A stretch of DNA of 64,000 nucleotides, taken from positions 1 to 64,000 of IMG/VR virus record IMGVR_UViG_3300042914_004291. The stretch is one strand, 5' to 3'. The notes under the pieces are model-generated. The model saw only the letters and a list, made by a program, of their open reading frames with translations, was not told the DNA's origin and did not search any database. This stretch comes from a virus. A program made the position numbers and the translations under genes. Shown here one piece after another: positions 50,160-57,580 of this stretch. Numbering within the stretch: the stretch's first letter is position 1; the number at the start of each line of letters is the position of its first letter.

Positions 50160-50789
50160 ATGCTTGAAATTCATACCAACTCAACACTCTTATCAAAACC
50201 ATCTTTTGACGATGAAGAGATCACAGTCTCAGCATCGACACCAAAGATTCTTGTCGTGAACTCATTCGATGAGGATGCCGCAAAATCTTTTCTCCAGGGT
50301 TTCATCAATGCCATCAACACGGGACAGAGCATCCTTCCAGTGGTTGTTGACAGTTATGGCGGCGAAATCTATTCGCTCCTCAAGATGATCGACGTCATCA
50401 ATGACTCAAAGATCCCTGTTGCAACTGTTGCCATGGGCAAAGCGATGTCATGTGGTGCGATCCTCCTTGCTTGCGGCACCAAAGGTCACAGATATGCTTC
50501 GAAGAACAGCACGATCATGCTGCATGATGCTAGCGGTGGAGACTTGGGTAAAACATCCGATGTGAACGTCTCAGCAGCAGAACTCAAGAGACTGAACAAC
50601 AAGATCTGGGGTTTCCTAGATGAAAGATCTGGGAAGGAAGAAGGCTTCTTCAAGAAGCTCGTGCACGACAATGATCACGCAGACCTGTTTCTCACCCCAG
50701 AACAAGCACTGGAGTATGGACTGATTGATTTCATCGGCGTTCCAAAGACAAAGATCACCTTCGATGCCAAGATGGAGTTCACACTATGA
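50160..50789 (+). CDS. ClpP-like serine protease
   Basis: About 209 residues from ATG 50160; upstream ATGs at 50145/50148 are alternatives. ClpP signatures: VDSYGGEIYS, MGKAMSCGAILLACGTKG with nucleophile S97, NSTIMLHDASGG with H122, and DLFLTPEQALEYGLID with D175. The triad is complete, so it should be active. It could swap into the host ClpP machinery, work with a ClpX/A partner, or process phage proteins. There is no head-protein context here. Its stop overlaps the next gene by ATGA. Confidence 0.82.
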   Translation: MLEIHTNSTLLSKPSFDDEEITVSASTPKILVVNSFDEDAAKSFLQGFINAINTGQSILPVVVDSYGGEIYSLLKMIDVINDSKIPVATVAMGKAMSCGAILLACGTKGHRYASKNSTIMLHDASGGDLGKTSDVNVSAAELKRLNNKIWGFLDERSGKEEGFFKKLVHDNDHADLFLTPEQALEYGLIDFIGVPKTKITFDAKMEFTL

Positions 50790-52087
50790 GTGAAACAAAA
50801 TACAAACCAAAATTATATGCACTGTTTGCTTCGCAGCAAGATAAATTTGGGCTGTCATATCGCAAGGATGGCGAGGTAGTTCACACTTTGCCATGGGTAA
50901 TGCCACACAAAGAAGATATGCGTGTTTTCAAACACTTGACAAAAGGTAATGTGGTTGTCATGGGCCGAAACACTTTCAACTCTACTGGTAACAAAGGCTT
51001 TCGGGACAGAACAAATGTGGTTGTAACTTCTGACACGGCAAGACTCACAAGGAATGCTGAAGTCGAGTGTGGCAATGATTTGTTCTTTGTAAAGAATATA
51101 GACGAAGCAGTTGAGCTAGCTTTGCGACATGCCACAGCAAAAAAACAAGATGTTTTCTTCATTGGTGGGAAAACCTTGTTAGTCGATCTATTTTCTGATC
51201 ACTTGGATTTGTTGGATGGAGTTTACTATGCCGGAATCCATGCTGGATATCCACCTGCTATAGCACCTTGGGATGCAACGGAAGTAAATTACACACTGTT
51301 TCCAACTCCTACAGACATATACAAGAATCCTGGCGTGATGACACTTGACGCGTCTTTGCATGGCGACAATGTTACATATCTCAAATATGTCAAGACAGCT
51401 TCGCCTGAAGAGTTGCGGGCGTTTCAACGACTTGATATGGCGGAAAACCTCGCGTTCTACAAAGATAGTTTCTACACACCAAGTCCATCGAACGAAGAAA
51501 TCATGGCACATGAGAGCCCGATACCAACAGTTGCTGATGAGAAAATAATTGAAGCGATCTCTGCAAGCCTCAATCCTCTCGTGGTTGAAACAGCAATCAA
51601 CCCAACATCCAAACGCGACCGCGGCATGTCCGGGATTGATCCTTTTGACGTCACCACCGCTTGGAGAGAGTCTGTTGATGAGATGGATAAATATCTCAAT
51701 TCATTCAGCAAAGTTCTGCCGCAAGAAAAACCGACTGAATCAGCTTTGTCAGAAGAAAAAGATCCAGCTTTACCAACAGATTTTGTTGGTGTTGCAACTG
51801 AGATTGGTGAGCTCCTGGTGATCAAGGATGCAGCCTATGGCTCTGCCTTTGAGAAGACAAAGGAGATCCTCAAGATCCTGTTTCCAAACGGACTCCCAGT
51901 GGAAGCATTCGATGACGGCTTGACCATTCAGAGGATTCTTGACAAGATCTGTCGCCTGACCGTTCTCTGCACCAACCCAGATGAGAACAAGACAGATGAG
52001 AGAACAGAAGACGCCTGGAAAGACATCGCAGGATATGCAATCAAAGCACTGTGCGAGCAACGAAGAAAGAAGACACAAACATCATGA
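50786..52087 (+). CDS. dihydrofolate reductase fused to Nmad1/MazG-like C-terminal domain
   Basis: A 433-residue two-domain protein. Residues about 8-190 follow DHFR: LYALFASQQDKFGLS, the PWVMPHKEDMRVFKHLTKG region, VVMGRNTFNS and FFIGGKTL. A linker (230-335) follows. The C-terminal domain (about 335-425) has VATEIGELLVIKDAAYGSAF, then RILDKICRL and TEDAWKDIAGYAIKAL. These resemble all-alpha NTP-pyrophosphatase-like or DUF1599/Nmad1 proteins, where the E/D-rich helices bind metal. DHFR renews folate for ThyA. The second domain may hydrolyse or sense a nucleotide. The fusion is unusual. Confidence 0.75.
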   Translation: MSETKYKPKLYALFASQQDKFGLSYRKDGEVVHTLPWVMPHKEDMRVFKHLTKGNVVVMGRNTFNSTGNKGFRDRTNVVVTSDTARLTRNAEVECGNDLFFVKNIDEAVELALRHATAKKQDVFFIGGKTLLVDLFSDHLDLLDGVYYAGIHAGYPPAIAPWDATEVNYTLFPTPTDIYKNPGVMTLDASLHGDNVTYLKYVKTASPEELRAFQRLDMAENLAFYKDSFYTPSPSNEEIMAHESPIPTVADEKIIEAISASLNPLVVETAINPTSKRDRGMSGIDPFDVTTAWRESVDEMDKYLNSFSKVLPQEKPTESALSEEKDPALPTDFVGVATEIGELLVIKDAAYGSAFEKTKEILKILFPNGLPVEAFDDGLTIQRILDKICRLTVLCTNPDENKTDERTEDAWKDIAGYAIKALCEQRRKKTQTS

Positions 52088-52329
52088 ACGTAACCGATCA
52101 GAAAGTCCTAGGAACTCTTGGTGGCTGGACCATCATGGGAAGGATTGTCCACTACTCTCTGTTTGATGGTAAGATGCATCGACCAGAACTAACACTGATC
52201 CCACCACCTCAAGGCCCAGTCAACTCAGATGTCTGGTTCTCAGCAGAAGATCTAGCAAAGTTCAGTGAAGCGCTGAATGCCTACGCTGCTTCTGTTGGGT
52301 ATTTGCCGCAACCTATACAAAAACGCTAA
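52084..52329 (+). CDS. small hypothetical protein
   Basis: An 81-residue protein from ATG 52084, overlapping the DHFR-fusion stop (ATGA). Beta-rich start (VLGTLGGWTIMGRIVHYSLFDG) and a C-terminal helix (SAEDLAKFSEALNAYAASVG). Unrecognised. Confidence 0.55.
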   Translation: MNVTDQKVLGTLGGWTIMGRIVHYSLFDGKMHRPELTLIPPPQGPVNSDVWFSAEDLAKFSEALNAYAASVGYLPQPIQKR

Positions 52330-52340
52330 TCCCCAACAAA

Positions 52341-52361
52341 CATAGTCACACAAAGACTATG
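52341..52361 (+). promoter_or_regulatory. hairpin covering the start codon of the next gene
   Basis: CATAGTC and GACTATG form a perfect 7-bp stem around the loop ACACAAA. The last three bases are the ATG at 52359, paired with CAT. No Shine-Dalgarno sequence is visible. Could be a translational operator. Confidence 0.4.
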
Positions 52362-52676
52362 TCCATCCAAGATTATCAAGCAACCAACAGCGAGCCAAGC
52401 TCACTCTCACAGTTTCCCGCCGCAGCACCTCTCCGTCTCTCCGATGAACTGATTGGACAGATTGCCAAACTAGTTCAACTGGCAATGCTCACTGGCACCT
52501 CAGTGGTCGATCAGATCAGAGGCATGCAGGTAGAGGCTGATGCATCAACTGGGGAAGTGACTTTACACAAAGATTACGTGGAAGGCTTCAACGGTTATCT
52601 CCAGGCGCTCCTCGAACAAGCCGAAGCTCTTGCTGAAGAATTTGCAACAAACAAGGACAGCCAAGAGGGCGTATGA
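52359..52676 (+). CDS. hypothetical helical protein
   Basis: A 105-residue protein. LSDELIGQIAKLVQLAMLTGTSVVDQI forms amphipathic helices, then VTLHKDYVEGFNGYLQALLEQAEAL. The Leu/Ile pattern suggests a helical dimer. Unknown. It overlaps the next gene by ATGA. Confidence 0.55.
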   Translation: MSIQDYQATNSEPSSLSQFPAAAPLRLSDELIGQIAKLVQLAMLTGTSVVDQIRGMQVEADASTGEVTLHKDYVEGFNGYLQALLEQAEALAEEFATNKDSQEGV

Positions 52677-52888
52677 TTGTTAGACTTGAAAACGCTGACG
52701 ATGTCGCAAGTGCTCTAGAAGATGCGCAAAACAGATCTCTAGAGATCCCTGATACAATCACCGAAGATGATGTTGAAATGATTTTGCAAAAGATCAATCC
52801 AACAAACATAAAAAATGCCGTGAAGCGCCGAGATCACCTTGCGTTTGACGCTGTACTGATCGACCCGAAAGCCTCTACCCAGATCTGA
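52673..52888 (+). CDS. small hypothetical protein
   Basis: A 71-residue protein, acidic then basic, probably helical (ADDVASALEDAQNRSLEIPD). Unrecognised. Translationally coupled to the preceding gene. Confidence 0.5.
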   Translation: MIVRLENADDVASALEDAQNRSLEIPDTITEDDVEMILQKINPTNIKNAVKRRDHLAFDAVLIDPKASTQI

Positions 52889-52913
52889 ATTCATTACCAA
52901 TCATAGAACCTCC

Positions 52914-52931
52914 CTATAATCGATTCTGAGC
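52914..52931 (+). promoter_or_regulatory. CTATAATCGAT-type element
   Basis: CTATAATCGATTCTGAGC, 16 of 18 bases identical to 27635-27652, lies 30 nt upstream of the ATG at 52962. Perfect TATAAT with no -35. Confidence 0.35.
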
Positions 52932-52961
52932 TCTTGGATAGTTAAGTCATCGAAGAGCACC

Positions 52962-53381
52962 ATGTCCTCAAAACAAGCCACTAGAAATAATCCTAGCAAC
53001 GTTCTAGAAGAGCACACAGCCGTTGACACCATCTTGGATCAATACATTCAAGAGCTCTGTGAGGGTTCGGGTGCGATTAATGCTGGGAAAGCTTTCATGA
53101 AGGCAGCGAACCCATGGATCAGGTCTAGAGCCACCAACAGGGCTAGGTTTGCGATTAATGCTGCAAACTCTGGGAAGAAGCCCAGCGATCCAGGTCTTCA
53201 AGCTGACCTTGATAATAGAATGCGGCAAACCCCACAGATGAATCCTTTGACGAATCCAGACAGCTATGGGGTTCTTGCCGCTGTTTCTGCTTCTGTGCAG
53301 AATGACCCTGACATGTCTGCCAAGGTCAAGAGGTTCTATAGAGCAATGGTTGACAACTGGGTCAAGTCAAAGCTGAAGTAA
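52962..53381 (+). CDS. hypothetical basic protein
   Basis: A 139-residue helical basic protein (GKAFMKAANPWIRSRATNRARFAINAAN). No recognised family. It is convergent with the DUF6011 gene (16-nt gap). The Arg-rich middle may bind nucleic acid. Confidence 0.5.
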   Translation: MSSKQATRNNPSNVLEEHTAVDTILDQYIQELCEGSGAINAGKAFMKAANPWIRSRATNRARFAINAANSGKKPSDPGLQADLDNRMRQTPQMNPLTNPDSYGVLAAVSASVQNDPDMSAKVKRFYRAMVDNWVKSKLK

Positions 53382-53397
53382 AGTTGCAACTCAAATC

Positions 53398-54558
53398 TCA
53401 GGTTGCAACTGAGATCTCAAGTCCAAACTGCGCTGCATATGCACTGAAGGTGTTGATTGCATCATTCTTCTGCATCTTCACGACCCACTCCAGATTCACC
53501 GAGTCATATGTCCGCTGCTTGGGGCCGATCTCTGCCTTGATCTTGTAAATGATCCCTGGGCATGAAGGATTCTTCCAGTTGAAGTTCTTGATCGTGACTC
53601 CAACCTTCTCTCCATCAATCTCACGAAGAACAACGTACGGTGCACCGCTCTGACCAGAGGCTGGGATGCTATGAGCAGAGTTGTTTGGAGCAACGGGCTT
53701 CGCAACAGGAACGTAGAGAGGATTCGCCGCGATCCATTCCTTGATCTGAACAGTGAGCTCGGAGACGTTGGTTTCCTCAAGCATCGGCCAATACTCCAAT
53801 GCCACATCAATCATCTTCAGCCCATCATGCCCAGTGACACGACACATGAACTGAGGATATGTTGCAACCTTGACCTTCGGACAGACTTCTTTGATCGCTG
53901 CAATCCCTGGCTTGTTCCTAGAACCGGTAAGTTCTAGAATTCCGGAGTGCATGCTGAACTTCAGCGCAGAAGGTCCAGTTGAACCATTCCCGGACATCAC
54001 ACCAGCAACACCAACATAGCCAAGTTCCTTGACCAGCCGGATCAGTGCGATCTTGAACTCGCGATCAAGATGACGAAAAGATAGGATGGTATCTACGGCC
54101 TGGATGATCAACCGGTTGTCCGATCCAACCGCATAGCCCTCGATGCCCGTCTTGTCGTACCCATCCACCGCAGCAGCATAACCTGCATTCTCGATCACAA
54201 GATCCGAAACGGCCTTCGCAGTTGCTTCGATCAACTCCGCGGTCTGCTTCCCGGGAACTCCGGAACTCATGAGCGGAATGCGAAATGCTGTGATGATTGC
54301 CATGGGATAGTTTGCCGAGATCTTTGCGCTTGCCGCGAGCTTCGTGGTCAGCGCATTGCAAACAGGACCGACTCCGAGTTGCCGCGAAGCAGGATCCGTC
54401 AATGGCCTGCCGCAACGGGAACAATGCCGCCCGTCCATGCTCGACTGCGCAAAACCACCAAGAGCCGCAACAGCTTGGTGAAGGGCCTGTAGAGCCATCG
54501 AGCTGTTCTGCCGAGTGAGAGATTGGCCGCGATTCTTCGAAGCAGTGGAGGTTGACAT
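53398..54558 (-). CDS. DUF6011-type zinc-motif protein
   Basis: About 386 residues. Near the N-terminus the motif CSRCGRPLTD and GVGPVC (C46, C49, C67) is the DUF6011 signature, probably a zinc knuckle with a fourth ligand outside the visible pattern. The rest is alpha/beta and unassigned. The open frame continues to 54624. However, the promoter at 54615-54643 puts the mRNA start near 54608, so ATG 54579 or, as chosen, ATG 54558 is the start. The first 490 nt overlap the prim-pol frame in another phase; this frame is the credible one there. Confidence 0.65.
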   Translation of the reverse strand: MSTSTASKNRGQSLTRQNSSMALQALHQAVAALGGFAQSSMDGRHCSRCGRPLTDPASRQLGVGPVCNALTTKLAASAKISANYPMAIITAFRIPLMSSGVPGKQTAELIEATAKAVSDLVIENAGYAAAVDGYDKTGIEGYAVGSDNRLIIQAVDTILSFRHLDREFKIALIRLVKELGYVGVAGVMSGNGSTGPSALKFSMHSGILELTGSRNKPGIAAIKEVCPKVKVATYPQFMCRVTGHDGLKMIDVALEYWPMLEETNVSELTVQIKEWIAANPLYVPVAKPVAPNNSAHSIPASGQSGAPYVVLREIDGEKVGVTIKNFNWKNPSCPGIIYKIKAEIGPKQRTYDSVNLEWVVKMQKNDAINTFSAYAAQFGLEISVAT

Positions 54559-56329
54559 GATTTTTACTCTGCCTTTCATTTGTGCCGGGTAGGTAGTCGT
54601 TGGTGACAGACTGAACCCTAACACCGACCGAAGATCTTGTCAAGTCGATCCGGGAACCATGACTGCTGGGTGGAATTGGTTCCCGCGCATGCTGATCGAT
54701 CGCCAAACTGCCCTGAAGGGCTGGCGCTGTGGCCGGATCATTGTCCGGACAAATGCCATCAGATCCCCCATGCCCCCTAGTATTCCTACACTTAATACCT
54801 TCACTTAAGTCCTTACTAGTAAAGCTTTCTAGTGTATGCTCTTCTTGTATTCTATCTTCCTTCTGATAGTCAGGGGAAGAGAGAGGAGGAGTGGAGAACG
54901 GAGAGGTAGCAACGTTGCTTAAGCTGTGGTGTGTCTTGGCTTTTCTATCAAGATACTCTTGGTATTTGTCTTCCACCACAAGCCACTCATGTCTCCTAAC
55001 ACCGGCTCGACGTTTATCAATCATCTTGATGTGGCTGTAGTTCTGGTGGAGTATCATTCCAATCTGCATGATATTCAACCTTGCATATTGAAATTCATTA
55101 AATCCTAGGTTGGTGTAATATGCCTGTCGTAGCTCTATTAGCTCTTTCGCAACAAAACCTCTGCCATTGACTCTGAGATTCTCGAAGATGGCTTCTGGAA
55201 GAACTGTTGAGAAGAATTCCTTGTCCAGTTTCTCATTGTCTTTCTGGAAATCAAAGATCCTGTTGCCGTATTGTTCTGGGATGTGGTTGTTCTTGAGGCA
55301 CCATTCAAAGAACACACGGAGCATCTCGTCATATGTTTTCATGGATGGTTTGAATTTCATAACAGATGAGATCAGCGTTTTGAGTTCATGCTCAGAGAAA
55401 GTTTCTGGCGCCTCAAAACGCATTGCAATCATTTCTCTGGCCAACTCGTATAAATTGCCTTTGAGCGCTCCTCTGGCTCTCTGCTGGCAAAGGTATGTGT
55501 AGAGCGTCTGGTTTCTCATTCCACAAGGAATGACCGTGGTTTTTTCATCGATCAACTTACGCACGCCGTCTTTGCTGGCTAACCGTTTCTCGATCTCTTC
55601 CGGTGTGTTTTTCTTGGACGTCTTAGGTGCAGGCACATTACCATCTGCTGAGGTATCAGCAGGTTTGCTAGATTTTTTTCTATTGGCCGGTAACAACATG
55701 GAGTCTAACTCTGCACGTACGAACTCAGGAAGCTCCCTGATAATCATGCTAGAGCCAAAGCGGCCATAATTCCCTTTTGCATTCCTGGATGGTGGAATGA
55801 TCGCATACCCTCCAAGGCCGCGGACATCAACACCTCTTGCAAGAGTTGAAACCGAATTCTTCAATGGTTTGTCGCTAAGGTAAAGGTAGTGTTTCCCGCC
55901 AGAACCTGTGAAATAATTCACTGTTTGTTCTGTACACGAATCGAGCTTCTGAATCATGTCGTCATTGTGATCGATATCGATGATGACGAGGTATTTGCCA
56001 GGATTTAGTTTGCTTTCAAAGCCACATGCCAGCCCAATGTTTGACCTGATGTGATGGGTGTTTGTGCCAAACGCCACATTCTCTTCAAGTTTTTCAACTG
56101 AAAGTTTCAACAGAGACATGACGTTGTCTTGACCAAACGACAGTTTCTTTTGCCAACCACCAGCATATGGATGTTTGCCGGGTATATCGCACGCAACATT
56201 CCTGCATGTGCACTTGCCAGTTCGCGGGTTGACTCCATGGAGATTGACAAAACCAAACCCATGTTTGGTCAAGAGCTCAAGCAATTCTAGTGATTTTCTG
56301 AACTCCGGATTTTCTAGGTTGAACAGCAT
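54065..56329 (-). CDS. prim-pol type primase (AEP) with PriCT domain; abnormal 3' end
   Basis: The bifunctional primase-polymerase domain is clear. CTCRNVACDIPGKHPYAGGW (about 40-59) is the usual opening, IIDIDHND (D118, D120) holds the catalytic acids, GSGGKHYLY holds His147, and GVDVRGLGGYAIIPPS follows. A PriCT-like region (GMRNQTLYTYLCQQRARGAL...) and a winged-helix-like part extend to about residue 475. Beyond that a 30-40 residue segment resembles the polymerase insert. The frame then runs open for about 230 more codons of Cys/Ser/Arg-rich, non-protein-like sequence, overlapping the DUF6011 gene by 494 nt. The true product probably ends near 54.8 kb. Confidence 0.8.
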   Translation of the reverse strand: MLFNLENPEFRKSLELLELLTKHGFGFVNLHGVNPRTGKCTCRNVACDIPGKHPYAGGWQKKLSFGQDNVMSLLKLSVEKLEENVAFGTNTHHIRSNIGLACGFESKLNPGKYLVIIDIDHNDDMIQKLDSCTEQTVNYFTGSGGKHYLYLSDKPLKNSVSTLARGVDVRGLGGYAIIPPSRNAKGNYGRFGSSMIIRELPEFVRAELDSMLLPANRKKSSKPADTSADGNVPAPKTSKKNTPEEIEKRLASKDGVRKLIDEKTTVIPCGMRNQTLYTYLCQQRARGALKGNLYELAREMIAMRFEAPETFSEHELKTLISSVMKFKPSMKTYDEMLRVFFEWCLKNNHIPEQYGNRIFDFQKDNEKLDKEFFSTVLPEAIFENLRVNGRGFVAKELIELRQAYYTNLGFNEFQYARLNIMQIGMILHQNYSHIKMIDKRRAGVRRHEWLVVEDKYQEYLDRKAKTHHSLSNVATSPFSTPPLSSPDYQKEDRIQEEHTLESFTSKDLSEGIKCRNTRGHGGSDGICPDNDPATAPALQGSLAIDQHAREPIPPSSHGSRIDLTRSSVGVRVQSVTNDYLPGTNERQSKNHVNLHCFEESRPISHSAEQLDGSTGPSPSCCGSWWFCAVEHGRAALFPLRQAIDGSCFAATRSRSCLQCADHEARGKRKDLGKLSHGNHHSISHSAHEFRSSREADRGVDRSNCEGRFGSCDRECRLCCCGGWVRQDGHRGLCGWIGQPVDHPGRRYHPIFSSS
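54615..54643 (-). promoter_or_regulatory. sigma70-like promoter for the DUF6011 gene
   Basis: Minus strand: TTGACA, 17 bp, TAGGGT. It lies inside the open frame of the upstream primase, which suggests that the primase frame is not real coding at this point. Confidence 0.6.
54775..54898 (-). repeat. insert in primase gene related to a polymerase gene segment
   Basis: On the coding strand it starts with TTCTCC and contains TACTAGTAAG and TTAAGTGAAGGTAT, matching 14741-14847 in order and reading frame (protein level: FS-P, then TSK-L-EGI). TTACTAGTAA is a perfect palindrome inside it. Confidence 0.5.
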
Positions 56330-56350
56330 GAGTTATTATACGCTTGGTGT

Positions 56351-56380
56351 ATGATAGCTTATACGGACGGTGTTTGTCAA
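56351..56380 (-). promoter_or_regulatory. sigma70-like promoter for the primase gene
   Basis: Minus strand: TTGACA, 18 bp, TATCAT, with 21 nt from the -10 to the ATG at 56329. Confidence 0.6.
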
Positions 56381-56399
56381 TGTCCGTCTCGGTTTGTGT

Positions 56400-56609
56400 T
56401 TAGGTGTATATAATACCAGTCACTACAGCTCCGACTGGAACAGCCAATGGATTCGTTGTTTCGCCTTCTACTCCTGTAGCTAAAACCCTGTATTGATATG
56501 TCGTGATTGATGGCGAGGGTTCTGCTACCAAGCCGCCGCGATTGCTGCCACATCTCCCGGCAAACACAGTAGGCCCTTGCGTAATTAGAAGTCCGTTAAA
56601 AACAGCCAT
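56400..56609 (-). CDS. small structural-like protein
   Basis: A 69-residue beta-rich protein (ITTYQYRVLATGVEGETTNPLAVPVGAVVTG). It follows the 316-residue appendage protein by 9 nt, so it is probably a virion or fibre-associated part. No family recognised. Confidence 0.5.
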   Translation of the reverse strand: MAVFNGLLITQGPTVFAGRCGSNRGGLVAEPSPSITTYQYRVLATGVEGETTNPLAVPVGAVVTGIIYT

Positions 56610-56618
56610 TATCTTCTT

Positions 56619-57569
56619 TCAGCTCAGAGTCGGTGTCGATGAATCCCAGACGACCCACACCCCGGCAGCATAGATCCAGTTATCAGAACCATCGACCAAC
56701 TTGTCTCCATTCTGTCTGCCGCCCACGGTGCACCATCGATGACGGCCCGCTATCCCAACCCACCCCGACGACGTGCTGGCGGCGGCGTTGCGCGCGACGG
56801 GGATCTGCCACGGCACCTCGCGGCCACCGACGGGAGTTTGTCCCAGCTGTCCGCCGGTAGTGTTCCCGGCGGGCGCTAGCTGGCTGCTCCCATCATACAC
56901 CATGCCGTAGGCGATTCGCTGATTGGACGCGGCGGTTGTGTACCGCTTGTACCCGAGCATCGCCGACCCCGTAGTGATCGAGAACGCCCCGGTCGCAGCG
57001 AGTCCCGTGACGTTGTAATAACCAATCCACAGGTACGGGTCGGTGTCTTCTGATGCAGTGCTGCCCGTCAAAAGTGGCTCGTCTGCCAAGAATGTTAACA
57101 CGTTGCCACCACCAACAGGCAAAGCGAAAGCTGTCCAGCCATAGTTCACGGTATCAACCGTGATAAACCAACGCCCGGGTGTTGCACTGAACGCGCTAGC
57201 CGCACTGAACAATGCCGTCGCATCAGTGGCCGTACTAGCAGTTGTCGCGGTGGGGCTTCCACCAGTAAAACCAGCTTTTGACCGCGAGATTGTCCACGTC
57301 ACATCGCTTGCCCCGCGCTGAAAGAGCCACTCGCGCGAGAAAGCCCCCGGCGCGGCAACTCGAAACCATGCCGAAGTATTGCCAAGGTTTCCTGCACCAG
57401 AACCGGCAGAGCCATATGGGTTTGTTGATAGGTTGACGTTGTCGTTGCTGAGTGTCGTTGCGTCAGACCATCGTTTAACAAGCCATCCAGCAGTGCATAG
57501 CTCAGTCAATAATGAAAATATAGCGGCAGTGCCGTTCGTTGGGGATGTGACGTTTGTGTTGGTGGCCAT
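56619..57569 (-). CDS. virion appendage/fibre-like protein
   Basis: A 316-residue Gly/Ser/Thr/Ala-rich, beta-rich protein without charge clusters. SREWLFQRGASDVTWTISRSKAGFTGG and RWFITVDTVNYGWTAFALP recall a domain in phage appendage proteins. G+C is visibly higher than in flanking genes. It is probably a fibre or decoration protein; receptor binding is possible but not shown. Confidence 0.6.
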   Translation of the reverse strand: MATNTNVTSPTNGTAAIFSLLTELCTAGWLVKRWSDATTLSNDNVNLSTNPYGSAGSGAGNLGNTSAWFRVAAPGAFSREWLFQRGASDVTWTISRSKAGFTGGSPTATTASTATDATALFSAASAFSATPGRWFITVDTVNYGWTAFALPVGGGNVLTFLADEPLLTGSTASEDTDPYLWIGYYNVTGLAATGAFSITTGSAMLGYKRYTTAASNQRIAYGMVYDGSSQLAPAGNTTGGQLGQTPVGGREVPWQIPVARNAAASTSSGWVGIAGRHRWCTVGGRQNGDKLVDGSDNWIYAAGVWVVWDSSTPTLS

Positions 57570-57580
57570 GATGTTTTGAC

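Noticed and set aside
54065-54557. Cys-rich C-terminal tail of the primase frame as a zinc-binding domain
   Set aside because: The region is coding in another frame (DUF6011 protein), the cysteines show no regular spacing, and a promoter lies inside the tail.
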